From contig CAZPSH010000007.1 of assembly GCA_964589625.1 (NCBI GenBank), positions 65,260-129,259 on the forward strand: a stretch of 64,000 nucleotides of DNA, written 5' to 3'. Source of the DNA: JBFLVU01 sp964589625. Its GTDB lineage: Bacteria; Acidobacteriota; UBA4820; DSQY01. The notes below the pieces were generated by a model. That model saw only the letters and a list, made by a program, of their open reading frames with translations, was not told the DNA's origin and ran no database searches. The position numbers were made by a program, and so were the translations under genes. Of this stretch, positions 33,354-40,104 are shown one piece after another (position 1 is the stretch's first letter; each line of letters starts with the position of its first letter).

Positions 33354-33752
33354 ATGAACGACGAAAGCGCCTTCGAACGTGGGATGCGCCGGCTGAGGGA
33401 AGTGGATGGCGCGGTAGGCGTGCGCGCCGTGGAGCGCCTGAGCGCCATCTCGCCCGACCTCGCCCGGTACATCGTGGAGTTCGCCTTCGGGGAAATCTAC
33501 TCCCGCCCCGGCCTCGATCCGAAGTACAGGGAGGCGGCGGCCCTCGGCGCCCTCACCGCCCTGGGCCACACGCGGCCCCAGCTCAAGACCCACGTCCACG
33601 CCGCACTGAACGCGGGACTTACGCGGGAGGAGATCAAGGAGATCCTCCTCCTCATGGCCCCCTACGTCGGCTTTCCCTCGGCCCTCAACGCCATGTTCGC
33701 CGCCCAGGAGGTCTTCGACCGAGCGGGGGGAGACGGCGAGGCCTCGCCGTGA
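33354..33752 (+). CDS. Carboxymuconolactone decarboxylase family protein
   Basis: A 132-residue protein of the CMD/AhpD-like family. SAISPDLARYIVEFAFGEIY, LDPKYREAAALGALTALG, QLKTHVHAALNAGLTREEI and LLLMAPYVGFPSALNAMFAA reproduce the family core, including the HVHAALNAG helix. The CxxC pair of AhpD-type peroxidase partners is absent, so it belongs with the decarboxylase-like, non-thiol members. Substrate unknown; these proteins are often annotated as 4-carboxymuconolactone decarboxylases without evidence. GGGGGATCGGGCC precedes the ATG. It is upstream of, but separated by a promoter from, the metH operon. Confidence 0.85.
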   Translation: MNDESAFERGMRRLREVDGAVGVRAVERLSAISPDLARYIVEFAFGEIYSRPGLDPKYREAAALGALTALGHTRPQLKTHVHAALNAGLTREEIKEILLLMAPYVGFPSALNAMFAAQEVFDRAGGDGEASP

Positions 33753-33808
33753 GGGCGGACATCGACGGCGGTCCCGGGGCTCCCTGCGGACCGACACCTT
33801 TCGGGGGC

Positions 33809-33838
33809 TTGACGGGGCGCGAGGAGGTCTGCTAGAGT
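33809..33838 (+). promoter_or_regulatory. Sigma70-type promoter of the metH operon
   Basis: TTGACG (33809-33814), an 18-bp spacer and TAGAGT (33833-33838) place a start point at about 33845, just before the first SAM-II aptamer, so the whole leader would be transcribed with the aptamer at its 5' end. Confidence 0.65.
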
Positions 33839-33847
33839 TTTGGTCGA

Positions 33848-33905
33848 AGCGCCGATTTGAGATCCAGCTTGCGGGCGCTCTAGAAATGCGGCTAAAGCGG
33901 AGGGG
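33848..33905 (+). ncRNA. SAM-II-type riboswitch, copy 1
   Basis: Matches the SAM-II (SAM-alpha) H-type pseudoknot that binds S-adenosylmethionine. P1 is AGCGCC (33848-33853) with GGCGCT (33874-33879), 6 of 6 pairs. The loop carries GATTTGA, as in the crystallised SAM-II (TGATTTAA). The pseudoknot strand TTGC (33869-33872) pairs with GCGG (33888-33891), and the conserved GAAATGCGGCTAAAG stretch lies at 33883-33897 (known example: AAATGTAGCTAAAAAG). An intrinsic terminator follows 8 bases later. GCGGG (33871-33875) could alternatively pair with the terminator's CCCGC, giving an antitermination switch that is off when SAM binds P1. The aptamer class is seen directly; the mechanism is inference. 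Confidence 0.85.
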
Positions 33906-33912
33906 GAGAGGT

Positions 33913-33946
33913 CCCGCCGGGCTTGATGCCGCGGCGGGTTTTTTTT
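33913..33946 (+). terminator. Intrinsic terminator between the two SAM-II aptamers
   Basis: CCCGCCG (33913-33919) pairs with CGGCGGG (33932-33938), extended inside by GGC/GCC around TTGAT with one bulged G, and is followed by eight T (33939-33946). It lies upstream of metH, so it must be conditionally read through; it is most simply the expression platform of SAM-II copy 1. Confidence 0.88.
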
Positions 33947-33990
33947 CGTTCGGGGAAGGAGACCTCGGGGTTGGACATCACAAACAGGCC

Positions 33991-34075
33991 GGCGCCGATT
34001 TGAGCCGCAGCTTGCGGGCGCCGGGACCGGCCCGGAGGGGCCGGCTCGCGACACTTCGGCTAAAGCGAGGGAGGG
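33991..34075 (+). ncRNA. SAM-II-like aptamer, copy 2 (diverged)
   Basis: A second SAM-II-like element. P1 is GGCGCC (33991-33996) with GGCGCC (34017-34022), the loop repeats GATTTGAG...CAGCTTGCG almost unchanged, and GGCTAAAGCGAGGG recurs at 34058-34071. Differences from copy 1: a 7-bp GC hairpin (CCGGCCC/GGGCCGG, 34027-34044) is inserted between P1 and the 3' strand, the AAAT preceding GGCTAAAG is lost, and the pseudoknot helix has one mismatch. A purine-rich ribosome-site-like GAGGGAGGG (34067-34075) forms its 3' edge. It may control translation, may bind SAM more weakly, or may be decaying. Confidence 0.7.
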
Positions 34076-34160
34076 ACCGCGTCCCCCAATGCCGAATCCC
34101 CGCGAAGCCCCGGGGGGCGCCCCATGTTATAAGGGCGTTGGATTCCGGACGGAGCGCCCC

Positions 34161-37100
34161 GTGAACGATCGCACCCTGGCCCTTCTCGAACTGCTCTCCG
34201 AGCGGATCGCCGTCCTGGACGGCGCCATGGGGACGCAGATCCAGGCAAGGCGCCTCTCCGCCCGGGACTTCGGTGGGGAGGAATTCGAAGGTTGCAACGA
34301 GGCCCTTGTATTGAGCCGCCCCGACGTGGTGCGCTCGGTCCACGACGCCTACCTGGCCGCCGGCGCCGACATCGTGGAGACCGACACCTTCGGCGGCACG
34401 CCCCTCGTCCTGGGCGAATACGGCCTCGCCGAGCGTGCCTTCGAGATCAACCGCCGGGCGGCACAGATCGCCCGTCAGGCCTGCGCCGAGGCCTCCACTC
34501 TAGATCGGCCGCGCTTTGCCGCCGGCTCCATGGGGCCCACCACGCGCTCCATCAGTCTCACGGGGGGCGCCACATTCGCCCAGATGGCCGACCACTACAG
34601 GGTCCAGGCCCTCGGACTCCTGGAGGGAGGGGCCGATCTTCTGTTCCTGGAAACCGTCCAGGACGCCCTCAACGCCAAGGCGGGCCTGGCGGGGATCCGG
34701 AATGCCGTCCAAGAAACGGGGCGCGAGGTTCCCCTCGTCGTGTCGGCCACGGTGGAACCCTCGGGCACGTTGCTGGCGGGGCAGACCATCGAGGCCTTCT
34801 ATGCCTCCGTGATGCACGCTCCCCTGCTCGCCGTGGGCCTAAACTGCGCCACGGGCCCGGACCTCATGGCGAGTCACCTCCGGAGTTTATCGGAGATGGC
34901 CCGCGCACGCACGATCTGCTTTCCCAACGCCGGTATGCCCGACGAGGGCGGGCGATACGGGCTTTCGCCCGAGTCCCTGGCGCAGGCCCTGCGCCGCTTC
35001 GCGGAGAACGGATGGCTCAACGTGGCCGGGGGGTGCTGCGGTACGGGCCCCGCCCATGTGCGCGCCCTGGCCCAGGCCTTGGAGGGCCTGGCGCCCCGCA
35101 GGATCGTGGACCACCACCGCGTCTTCCTATCGGGAGTCGACTTTCTCGAACTGGAGGAGGACAACCGGCCCGTGCTCGCCGGTGAGCGAGCCAACGTGCT
35201 CGGCAGCCGCGCCTTCAAGCGGCGCATTGCCGAGGGCCGCTTCGAAGAAGCCGTGGAAATCGCCAGGGACCAGGTCCGCGCCGGCGCCCAGGTGGTGGAC
35301 GTCTGCCTCCAGGACCCCGAGCGCGACGAGGCCTCCGACCTCGCCCAATTTCTGGAACGCGCCGGCAGGGTCGTCCGGGCCCCCCTCATGATCGACACCA
35401 CGGACCCCTCCGCCGCGGAGGCCGCCCTTCCCCTCTGTCCCGGCCGATGCATCCTCAACTCGGCCAACCTCGAGGACGGAGAGGAGCGATTGGCCCGCAT
35501 GGCGGACCTGGCCCGGACCCACGGCGCCGCCCTCGTGGTCCAAACCATCGACGAGGACCCGGACGAGGGGATGGCCCGCACCGCCGCCCGGAAGATCGAG
35601 GTGGCCCGGCGGGCCTTCGCCCTGCTGACCGAAAGTCACGGCCTTCGGCCCGAGGACATCTTCTTCGATCCCCTGGTCTTCCCCTGCGGCACGGGCAGCC
35701 CCCGTTACCGGGGCGCCGCCCGGGAGACCCTGGCGGCCCTTCGCGCCATCAAGGTGGAGTTCCCCGACTCCCGGACCCTTCTGGGCATCTCGAACGTCAG
35801 CTTCGGACTGCCCGCGGCGGCGCGGGAGGCGGTGAACGCCGTGTTCCTCTATCACGCCACCCGGGCCGGCCTCGACGTGGCCATCGTTAACACCGAGAAG
35901 ATCCTGCGCTTCCCGTCCATCCCCGAAGAAGAGCGGGGCCTCTGCGAGGACCTGCTCTTCGACCGCGGCCCGGACCCCTTGGGGGCCCTCCTGACCCATT
36001 TCAAGTGCCGGGCGGCGGCGTCGGACAGGGCCCCAGAGCCTTCTCCCCGCGCCGAGGACACCCTCGTTCGCTGCATCTCCGAGGGGAGCCGGCGAGGGCT
36101 CGCGGAGGCCCTGGACTCCCTCCTCGCCGCGGGCGCCTCTCCCCTGGATATCATCAACGGGGTCCTCCTTCGAGGCATGGACGAAGTGGGGCGGCGCTTC
36201 GCCCGCAACGAGCTCATCGTCGCCGAGGTCCTTCGGTCCGCCGAAGTCATGAAGGCCGCCGTCTCCCACCTGGAGCGCCACATGGACGGCGCGGCTCCCT
36301 CCCGCGGAACCGTCGTCCTGGCCACGGTGCGCGGGGACGTCCACGACATCGGCAAGAACCTGGTGGACATGATTCTCTCCAACAACGGGTACCGCGTCGT
36401 CAACCTGGGCACGAAGGTTCCGCCGGAGAGGATCGTCGAGGCGTGCAAGCAACATAGGCCCCACGCCCTGGGCCTTTCGGGCCTCCTCGTCCGAAGCGCC
36501 CACGAGATGGCCGCCACGGCGAGAGAGGTGACCGAGGCGGGACTAAACCCGATCCTGCTCGTGGGCGGCGCGGCCCTGTCGGAGCGATTCACGGACCGGT
36601 CCATCGCCGACGCTTACGGCGGTCTCACGGCGTACGCAAGAACGGCCATGGAGGGCCTCGGACTCCTGAACCGGCTCCTTTCTCCCGAGGAGGGTCCCGC
36701 CGCGCGGGAGGAGATCCGAAGGCGCCGCGCCGCCCGGCTCGCCCAGTCTGCGGAGCCTCCGAAGGACGAGGGCGCCTCGGCTCCTGGGGGGGCCGTCTCC
36801 CCCGCCGAGGCCCTTCCGCCCCCTGACCGCGGCATGCACCTCCTCGAATCCCTGGAACCCTCCGCCCTCTGGCCCTATGTGAACCTCCAGATGCTCTACG
36901 GCAGGCACCTCGGCCTTCGAGGTCCAGCGGCGCGTCTCCTGGAAGCGGGTGACCGGCGCGCGTTGGAGCTTCGCGAGATCGTGGAGGAGATCCTCGCCTC
37001 CGGCTGGCTTCACCCCAAGGGCATCTACCGGTTTTTTGGGGCCGAGTCGCGCGGCGATTCTCTGCTTCTTGATGCGGGGGACGGGACCAAGATCGAGTTC

Positions 37101-37583
37101 GCCTTTCCCCGCCAGCGCTCGGGCCAGCGCCTTTGCATCGCGGATTTCGTCCGCCCGTCTTCCCTGGGAGGCGGGGATTCGGTGGCCCTCCTCGCCGCCA
37201 CGGCGGGGGAGAGCGTGAGGGAGCTCGCCACCGCACTGAGGGCCCAGGGCCGTCTGCTGGTCTCCCACACCCTCCAGGCCGTGGCCCTGGAAGTGGCCGA
37301 GGCCGCCGCCGAGTGGATCCACCGGCGCATCCGCGCCGAATGGGGCCTGTCCGATCCGGAGGGTCTCTCCATGGCGGACCTCCTGCGCGGGCGGTACCGC
37401 GGAAAGCGCTTCAGCTTCGGCTACCCGGCCTGCCCTGACCTGGACGGCCAGGATCTCCTTTTCCGTCTCCTGAGGCCCGAGCACATCGGCGTGCGCCTCA
37501 CGGCGGGCCGGATGATGGATCCGGAGGCCTCCGTATCCGCCTTGGTCGTCCACCACCCAGAGGCACGTTATTTCACGGTTTGA
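34161..37583 (+). CDS. metH: Cobalamin-dependent methionine synthase
   Basis: A 1140-residue modular enzyme that transfers the methyl of 5-methyl-THF to homocysteine via cobalamin. In order: homocysteine domain (IAVLDGAMGTQIQARRL, zinc Cys in GLNCATGP and GGCCGTGPAH), pterin-binding domain (LAGERANVLGSRAFKR, GAQVVDVCLQDPERDE), helical B12 cap, B12 domain with DVHDIGKN (the cobalt-ligand His at about 729) and GLSGLLVRS, then the SAM-binding reactivation domain (LWPYVNLQMLYGRHLG; the usual RxGYPAC is FGYPACPD). GTG 34161 has GGAG six bases upstream and matches the family N-terminus. ATG 34089, nearer the second aptamer, would add 24 unconserved residues but cannot be excluded. First gene of a SAM-II-controlled operon. 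Confidence 0.95.
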   Translation: MNDRTLALLELLSERIAVLDGAMGTQIQARRLSARDFGGEEFEGCNEALVLSRPDVVRSVHDAYLAAGADIVETDTFGGTPLVLGEYGLAERAFEINRRAAQIARQACAEASTLDRPRFAAGSMGPTTRSISLTGGATFAQMADHYRVQALGLLEGGADLLFLETVQDALNAKAGLAGIRNAVQETGREVPLVVSATVEPSGTLLAGQTIEAFYASVMHAPLLAVGLNCATGPDLMASHLRSLSEMARARTICFPNAGMPDEGGRYGLSPESLAQALRRFAENGWLNVAGGCCGTGPAHVRALAQALEGLAPRRIVDHHRVFLSGVDFLELEEDNRPVLAGERANVLGSRAFKRRIAEGRFEEAVEIARDQVRAGAQVVDVCLQDPERDEASDLAQFLERAGRVVRAPLMIDTTDPSAAEAALPLCPGRCILNSANLEDGEERLARMADLARTHGAALVVQTIDEDPDEGMARTAARKIEVARRAFALLTESHGLRPEDIFFDPLVFPCGTGSPRYRGAARETLAALRAIKVEFPDSRTLLGISNVSFGLPAAAREAVNAVFLYHATRAGLDVAIVNTEKILRFPSIPEEERGLCEDLLFDRGPDPLGALLTHFKCRAAASDRAPEPSPRAEDTLVRCISEGSRRGLAEALDSLLAAGASPLDIINGVLLRGMDEVGRRFARNELIVAEVLRSAEVMKAAVSHLERHMDGAAPSRGTVVLATVRGDVHDIGKNLVDMILSNNGYRVVNLGTKVPPERIVEACKQHRPHALGLSGLLVRSAHEMAATAREVTEAGLNPILLVGGAALSERFTDRSIADAYGGLTAYARTAMEGLGLLNRLLSPEEGPAAREEIRRRRAARLAQSAEPPKDEGASAPGGAVSPAEALPPPDRGMHLLESLEPSALWPYVNLQMLYGRHLGLRGPAARLLEAGDRRALELREIVEEILASGWLHPKGIYRFFGAESRGDSLLLDAGDGTKIEFAFPRQRSGQRLCIADFVRPSSLGGGDSVALLAATAGESVRELATALRAQGRLLVSHTLQAVALEVAEAAAEWIHRRIRAEWGLSDPEGLSMADLLRGRYRGKRFSFGYPACPDLDGQDLLFRLLRPEHIGVRLTAGRMMDPEASVSALVVHHPEARYFTV

Positions 37584-37609
37584 AGCGATCCGGAGGAGGC
37601 GCGAGAGCC

Positions 37610-39457
37610 ATGACGAACCGCCGCGAGGCATGGAAGGACTGGATGGCCGAATCGGTGATCGTGGCCGACGGGGCCATGGGCACCCTTCTCCGTGCCCGGG
37701 GCCTGCCCGCCACCGCCTGCGTGGAGGAGGCCACCCTCAGCCGCGGGGACCTGGTCCACGACGCCCACAGGGATTACCTGCACGCCGGCGCCCAGATCCT
37801 CACCACCAACACCTTCCGCGCCAACCGCCTCCACTTGGCGGCCCAGGGTCATGCGGACAAACTGCGCGACATCAACGCCCGCGGCGTAGAGATCGCCCGG
37901 CGCGCGGCCCACGGCGCCCCCGTCTGGGTGGGCGCCTCGGTGGGCCCCCTCAAGGTCATGCTCAAGCCCTACGGCGACGTCTCCGAGGACGAGGCGCGCG
38001 AGGTCTGCCGGGAGCAGATCGCGGCCCTGGCCGACGCCGGTCCGGACCTCTTCATCCTCGAGACCCAGCAGTCGGTGGTGGAGGCGCTCTTCTTCCTCGA
38101 GGCCTGCCGGGCCCTGGCTCCCGACGTGCCCGTCCTCGCCTCCCTCACGGTCAGCCGCGACGGTAGGACCTTCTTCGGAGACCGTCCCGTGGAGGGGTGC
38201 CGCCGCCTTGCCGCGGCAGGAGCCGACGTGGTGGGCATCAACTGTTCGGTGGGTCCCGCCGATACCCTGCCCTTCGTGGAGGAGGTGGCGAGGGGCGTGG
38301 ACCATCCCCTCGCCGTCATGCCCAACGGCGGCTACCCCGCCGAAATTGACGGCCGCATCGTCTACCTCTCGAGCCCCGAGTACGTGGCGGAGTACGTCCG
38401 CCGGTACGTGGACCTGGGCGTGAACGTGGTGGGAGGATGCTGTGGAACCACCCCCGAGACCATCCGCGCCGTCTCGCGCCTCCTCAAGGGCCGCCGGCCG
38501 ACGGGTCGCCAGGCCTCGGAGCGGGGGACCCTCGTGGTGGAGGCCCCCGCCGCCACGCCTCCCCCCTCGCACGCGGAGGCGCCGGGGGGCTTTTTTAGAA
38601 AGCTCGGTGCCTCCTTCGCGATCACGTGCGAGATCGATCCTCCCAAGGGACCCGACGCCGGCCCCGCCGTGGAGGCCGCCCGGCTCCTGAAGAGGGCCGG
38701 GGCCGACGCCGTGAACATCGCGGAGAACCCCATGGCCCGTGTGCGGGTCGCGCCCATGGCCCTGGCCCACTTCATCGAACAGGAGACGGGGCTCTCCACC
38801 ATCCTCCACATGACCTGCCGGGACCGGAACCTCCTCGGCCTCCAGTCCGAGCTGTTAGGCGCGGCGCTCCTCGGAGTAGACGGCATCCTCGCCCTGTCGG
38901 GCGATCCCGCCTCCCTCGGCGATTTTCCAGCCGCCACGTCGGTGAACGACGTGAACGTCGTGGGCCTGGTCAAGATCGTGGCCTCCCTCAACCGGGGTCT
39001 CGACTTCTCCGACAACGCCACGGGCGCCTCCACGCACTTCGGCATCGGCGTGGGAGCCAGTCTCACCCCGCGCGACCCCGGAGCCGAGCTGCTCAAGCTG
39101 CGAGAACGCGCCGAGGCCGGAGCCACCTTCGCCCTTACACAGCCCGTCTTCGACCTCGACGACGCCGAGCGCTTCCTGGACCGGGTCCGGAACGTGCCGC
39201 TGGCCGTCCTCCCCGGCCTCCTGCCCCTGACCGGCCTCAAGCAGGCCCTCTATCTCCACAACGAGGTGCCCGGCATGCGCGTGCCCGAATCCATTCTGCG
39301 TCGCCTCGAATCCCTCCCGGCCCGGGAGGATCAGATGGCCTTCGGCGTGGACCTTGCCCGGAGACTTCTGGAGGGCATCCGCCGCTTCGCCCCCGGCGCC
39401 TACCTCACCGCCGGCGGCCACCGGGCGGCCGTCCTCGCCGACGTCCTGTCCGGGTGA
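37610..39457 (+). CDS. Bifunctional homocysteine S-methyltransferase / methylenetetrahydrofolate reductase
   Basis: A 615-residue fusion. Residues 1-300 are a homocysteine methyltransferase domain (IVADGAMGTLLRARGLPA, GINCSVGP and GGCCGTTPETI, the zinc-binding cysteines). Residues about 330-615 are a MetF-type reductase: ITCEIDPPKGPDAGPA, ADAVNIAENPMARVR, STILHMTCRDRNLLGLQSEL, GILALSGDP, GATFALTQPVFD. The fusion is a known type in which methyl-THF is made next to a methyl-transfer domain. ATG 37610 has CGGAGGAGGC about ten bases upstream and lies 26 bp after metH. Together the pair converts methylene-THF to methyl-THF and methylates homocysteine, so control by SAM-II riboswitches makes sense. 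Confidence 0.93.
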   Translation: MTNRREAWKDWMAESVIVADGAMGTLLRARGLPATACVEEATLSRGDLVHDAHRDYLHAGAQILTTNTFRANRLHLAAQGHADKLRDINARGVEIARRAAHGAPVWVGASVGPLKVMLKPYGDVSEDEAREVCREQIAALADAGPDLFILETQQSVVEALFFLEACRALAPDVPVLASLTVSRDGRTFFGDRPVEGCRRLAAAGADVVGINCSVGPADTLPFVEEVARGVDHPLAVMPNGGYPAEIDGRIVYLSSPEYVAEYVRRYVDLGVNVVGGCCGTTPETIRAVSRLLKGRRPTGRQASERGTLVVEAPAATPPPSHAEAPGGFFRKLGASFAITCEIDPPKGPDAGPAVEAARLLKRAGADAVNIAENPMARVRVAPMALAHFIEQETGLSTILHMTCRDRNLLGLQSELLGAALLGVDGILALSGDPASLGDFPAATSVNDVNVVGLVKIVASLNRGLDFSDNATGASTHFGIGVGASLTPRDPGAELLKLRERAEAGATFALTQPVFDLDDAERFLDRVRNVPLAVLPGLLPLTGLKQALYLHNEVPGMRVPESILRRLESLPAREDQMAFGVDLARRLLEGIRRFAPGAYLTAGGHRAAVLADVLSG

Positions 39458-39715
39458 AGGCGGAATCGGGCCCCCACCTTCTGGGATCTTCCGCCCCCTT
39501 GCTCCGGTCCCTATCCTTCCGGGGGACTTGCCCATAGGGCCGGCAACGACTGACGCCCGGCCCAAGCCATCGAGAACACCCCCTTCGAAGCGAGGCAGGA
39601 CGGAGGCCAAATAGGGTCCGGAGCCGGCGCCGGCTTCGGGGTCGATGGAGAACGGTGACCGACGAGTGGAAGAACCACCCGACCACGGGCCGGGTGCCTT
39701 TCCCCAGTCCCTCCG

Positions 39716-39961
39716 TCACCACACGAAAGTGCCCTCCACCCAGCTTCCGTCGGAGTTGACGACTTTGACTCCCACGGCCACGTCCCTGGGGAAGAGTGTC
39801 TTGAGCGCCCCGCCGCCCTTGACCACCCATTTCGAGTCGCTCTTGAACTTGACGTTGGCCCACGGCTGGGCGGACCCGCCGATGAAGACCTGAGTCCAAG
39901 CGTCTTTCGAACGATACTTTCCACGAGCATGAGCGGCCCTCCACTTATGAAGCCTTCGCAA
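39716..39961 (-). pseudogene. Orphan TIG-domain C-terminal fragment
   Basis: The last 60 residues (TQVFIGGSAQPWANVKFKSD, then WVVKGGGALKTLFPRD, VGVKVVNSDGSWVEGTF) closely parallel the TIG/IPT tail of the neighbouring nine-haem cytochrome (AQVFIGADASPWPG, KYKFPKDVRVTVRVVNPDGG). Upstream of about 39895 the frame (HARGKYRSKDAW) has no similarity and no signal peptide or PKD domain, so this is the severed end of a former paralogue. It lies just downstream of that cytochrome gene, as expected after a tandem duplication and decay. The 258 bp between 39457 and this fragment hold no gene I can recognise. Confidence 0.7.
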
Positions 39962-40040
39962 GCCCTATAAGTAGCTGGTTCTGCTCATGCTCTTCAACTC
40001 TATCTACTCCGTTTCATGCACAGATTCTCGAGAGGAGCCC

Positions 40041-40070
40041 GAAAAAAGAAGGGGCCCCGATGGGGCCCCG
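40041..40070 (-). terminator. Intrinsic terminator of the nine-haem cytochrome gene
   Basis: On the minus strand GGGGCCCC, ATC, GGGGCCCC (40069-40051) is followed by TTCTTTTTTC (40050-40041), 36 bp after the cytochrome stop. Confidence 0.85.
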
Positions 40071-40104
40071 TGTCAATGAGGGGGAGGGGGGATTTCTGGC
40101 GATG

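Noticed and set aside
34089..34160. ATG 34089 as the definite metH start
   Set aside because: It adds 24 residues without family similarity; GTG 34161 has a better-spaced GGAG and matches the family N-terminus. It is kept as an alternative because it would bring the start closer to the second aptamer.
33886..34164. ORF across the metH leader
   Set aside because: It is read through two structured aptamers and a terminator, with no similarity; the RNA elements explain the sequence.
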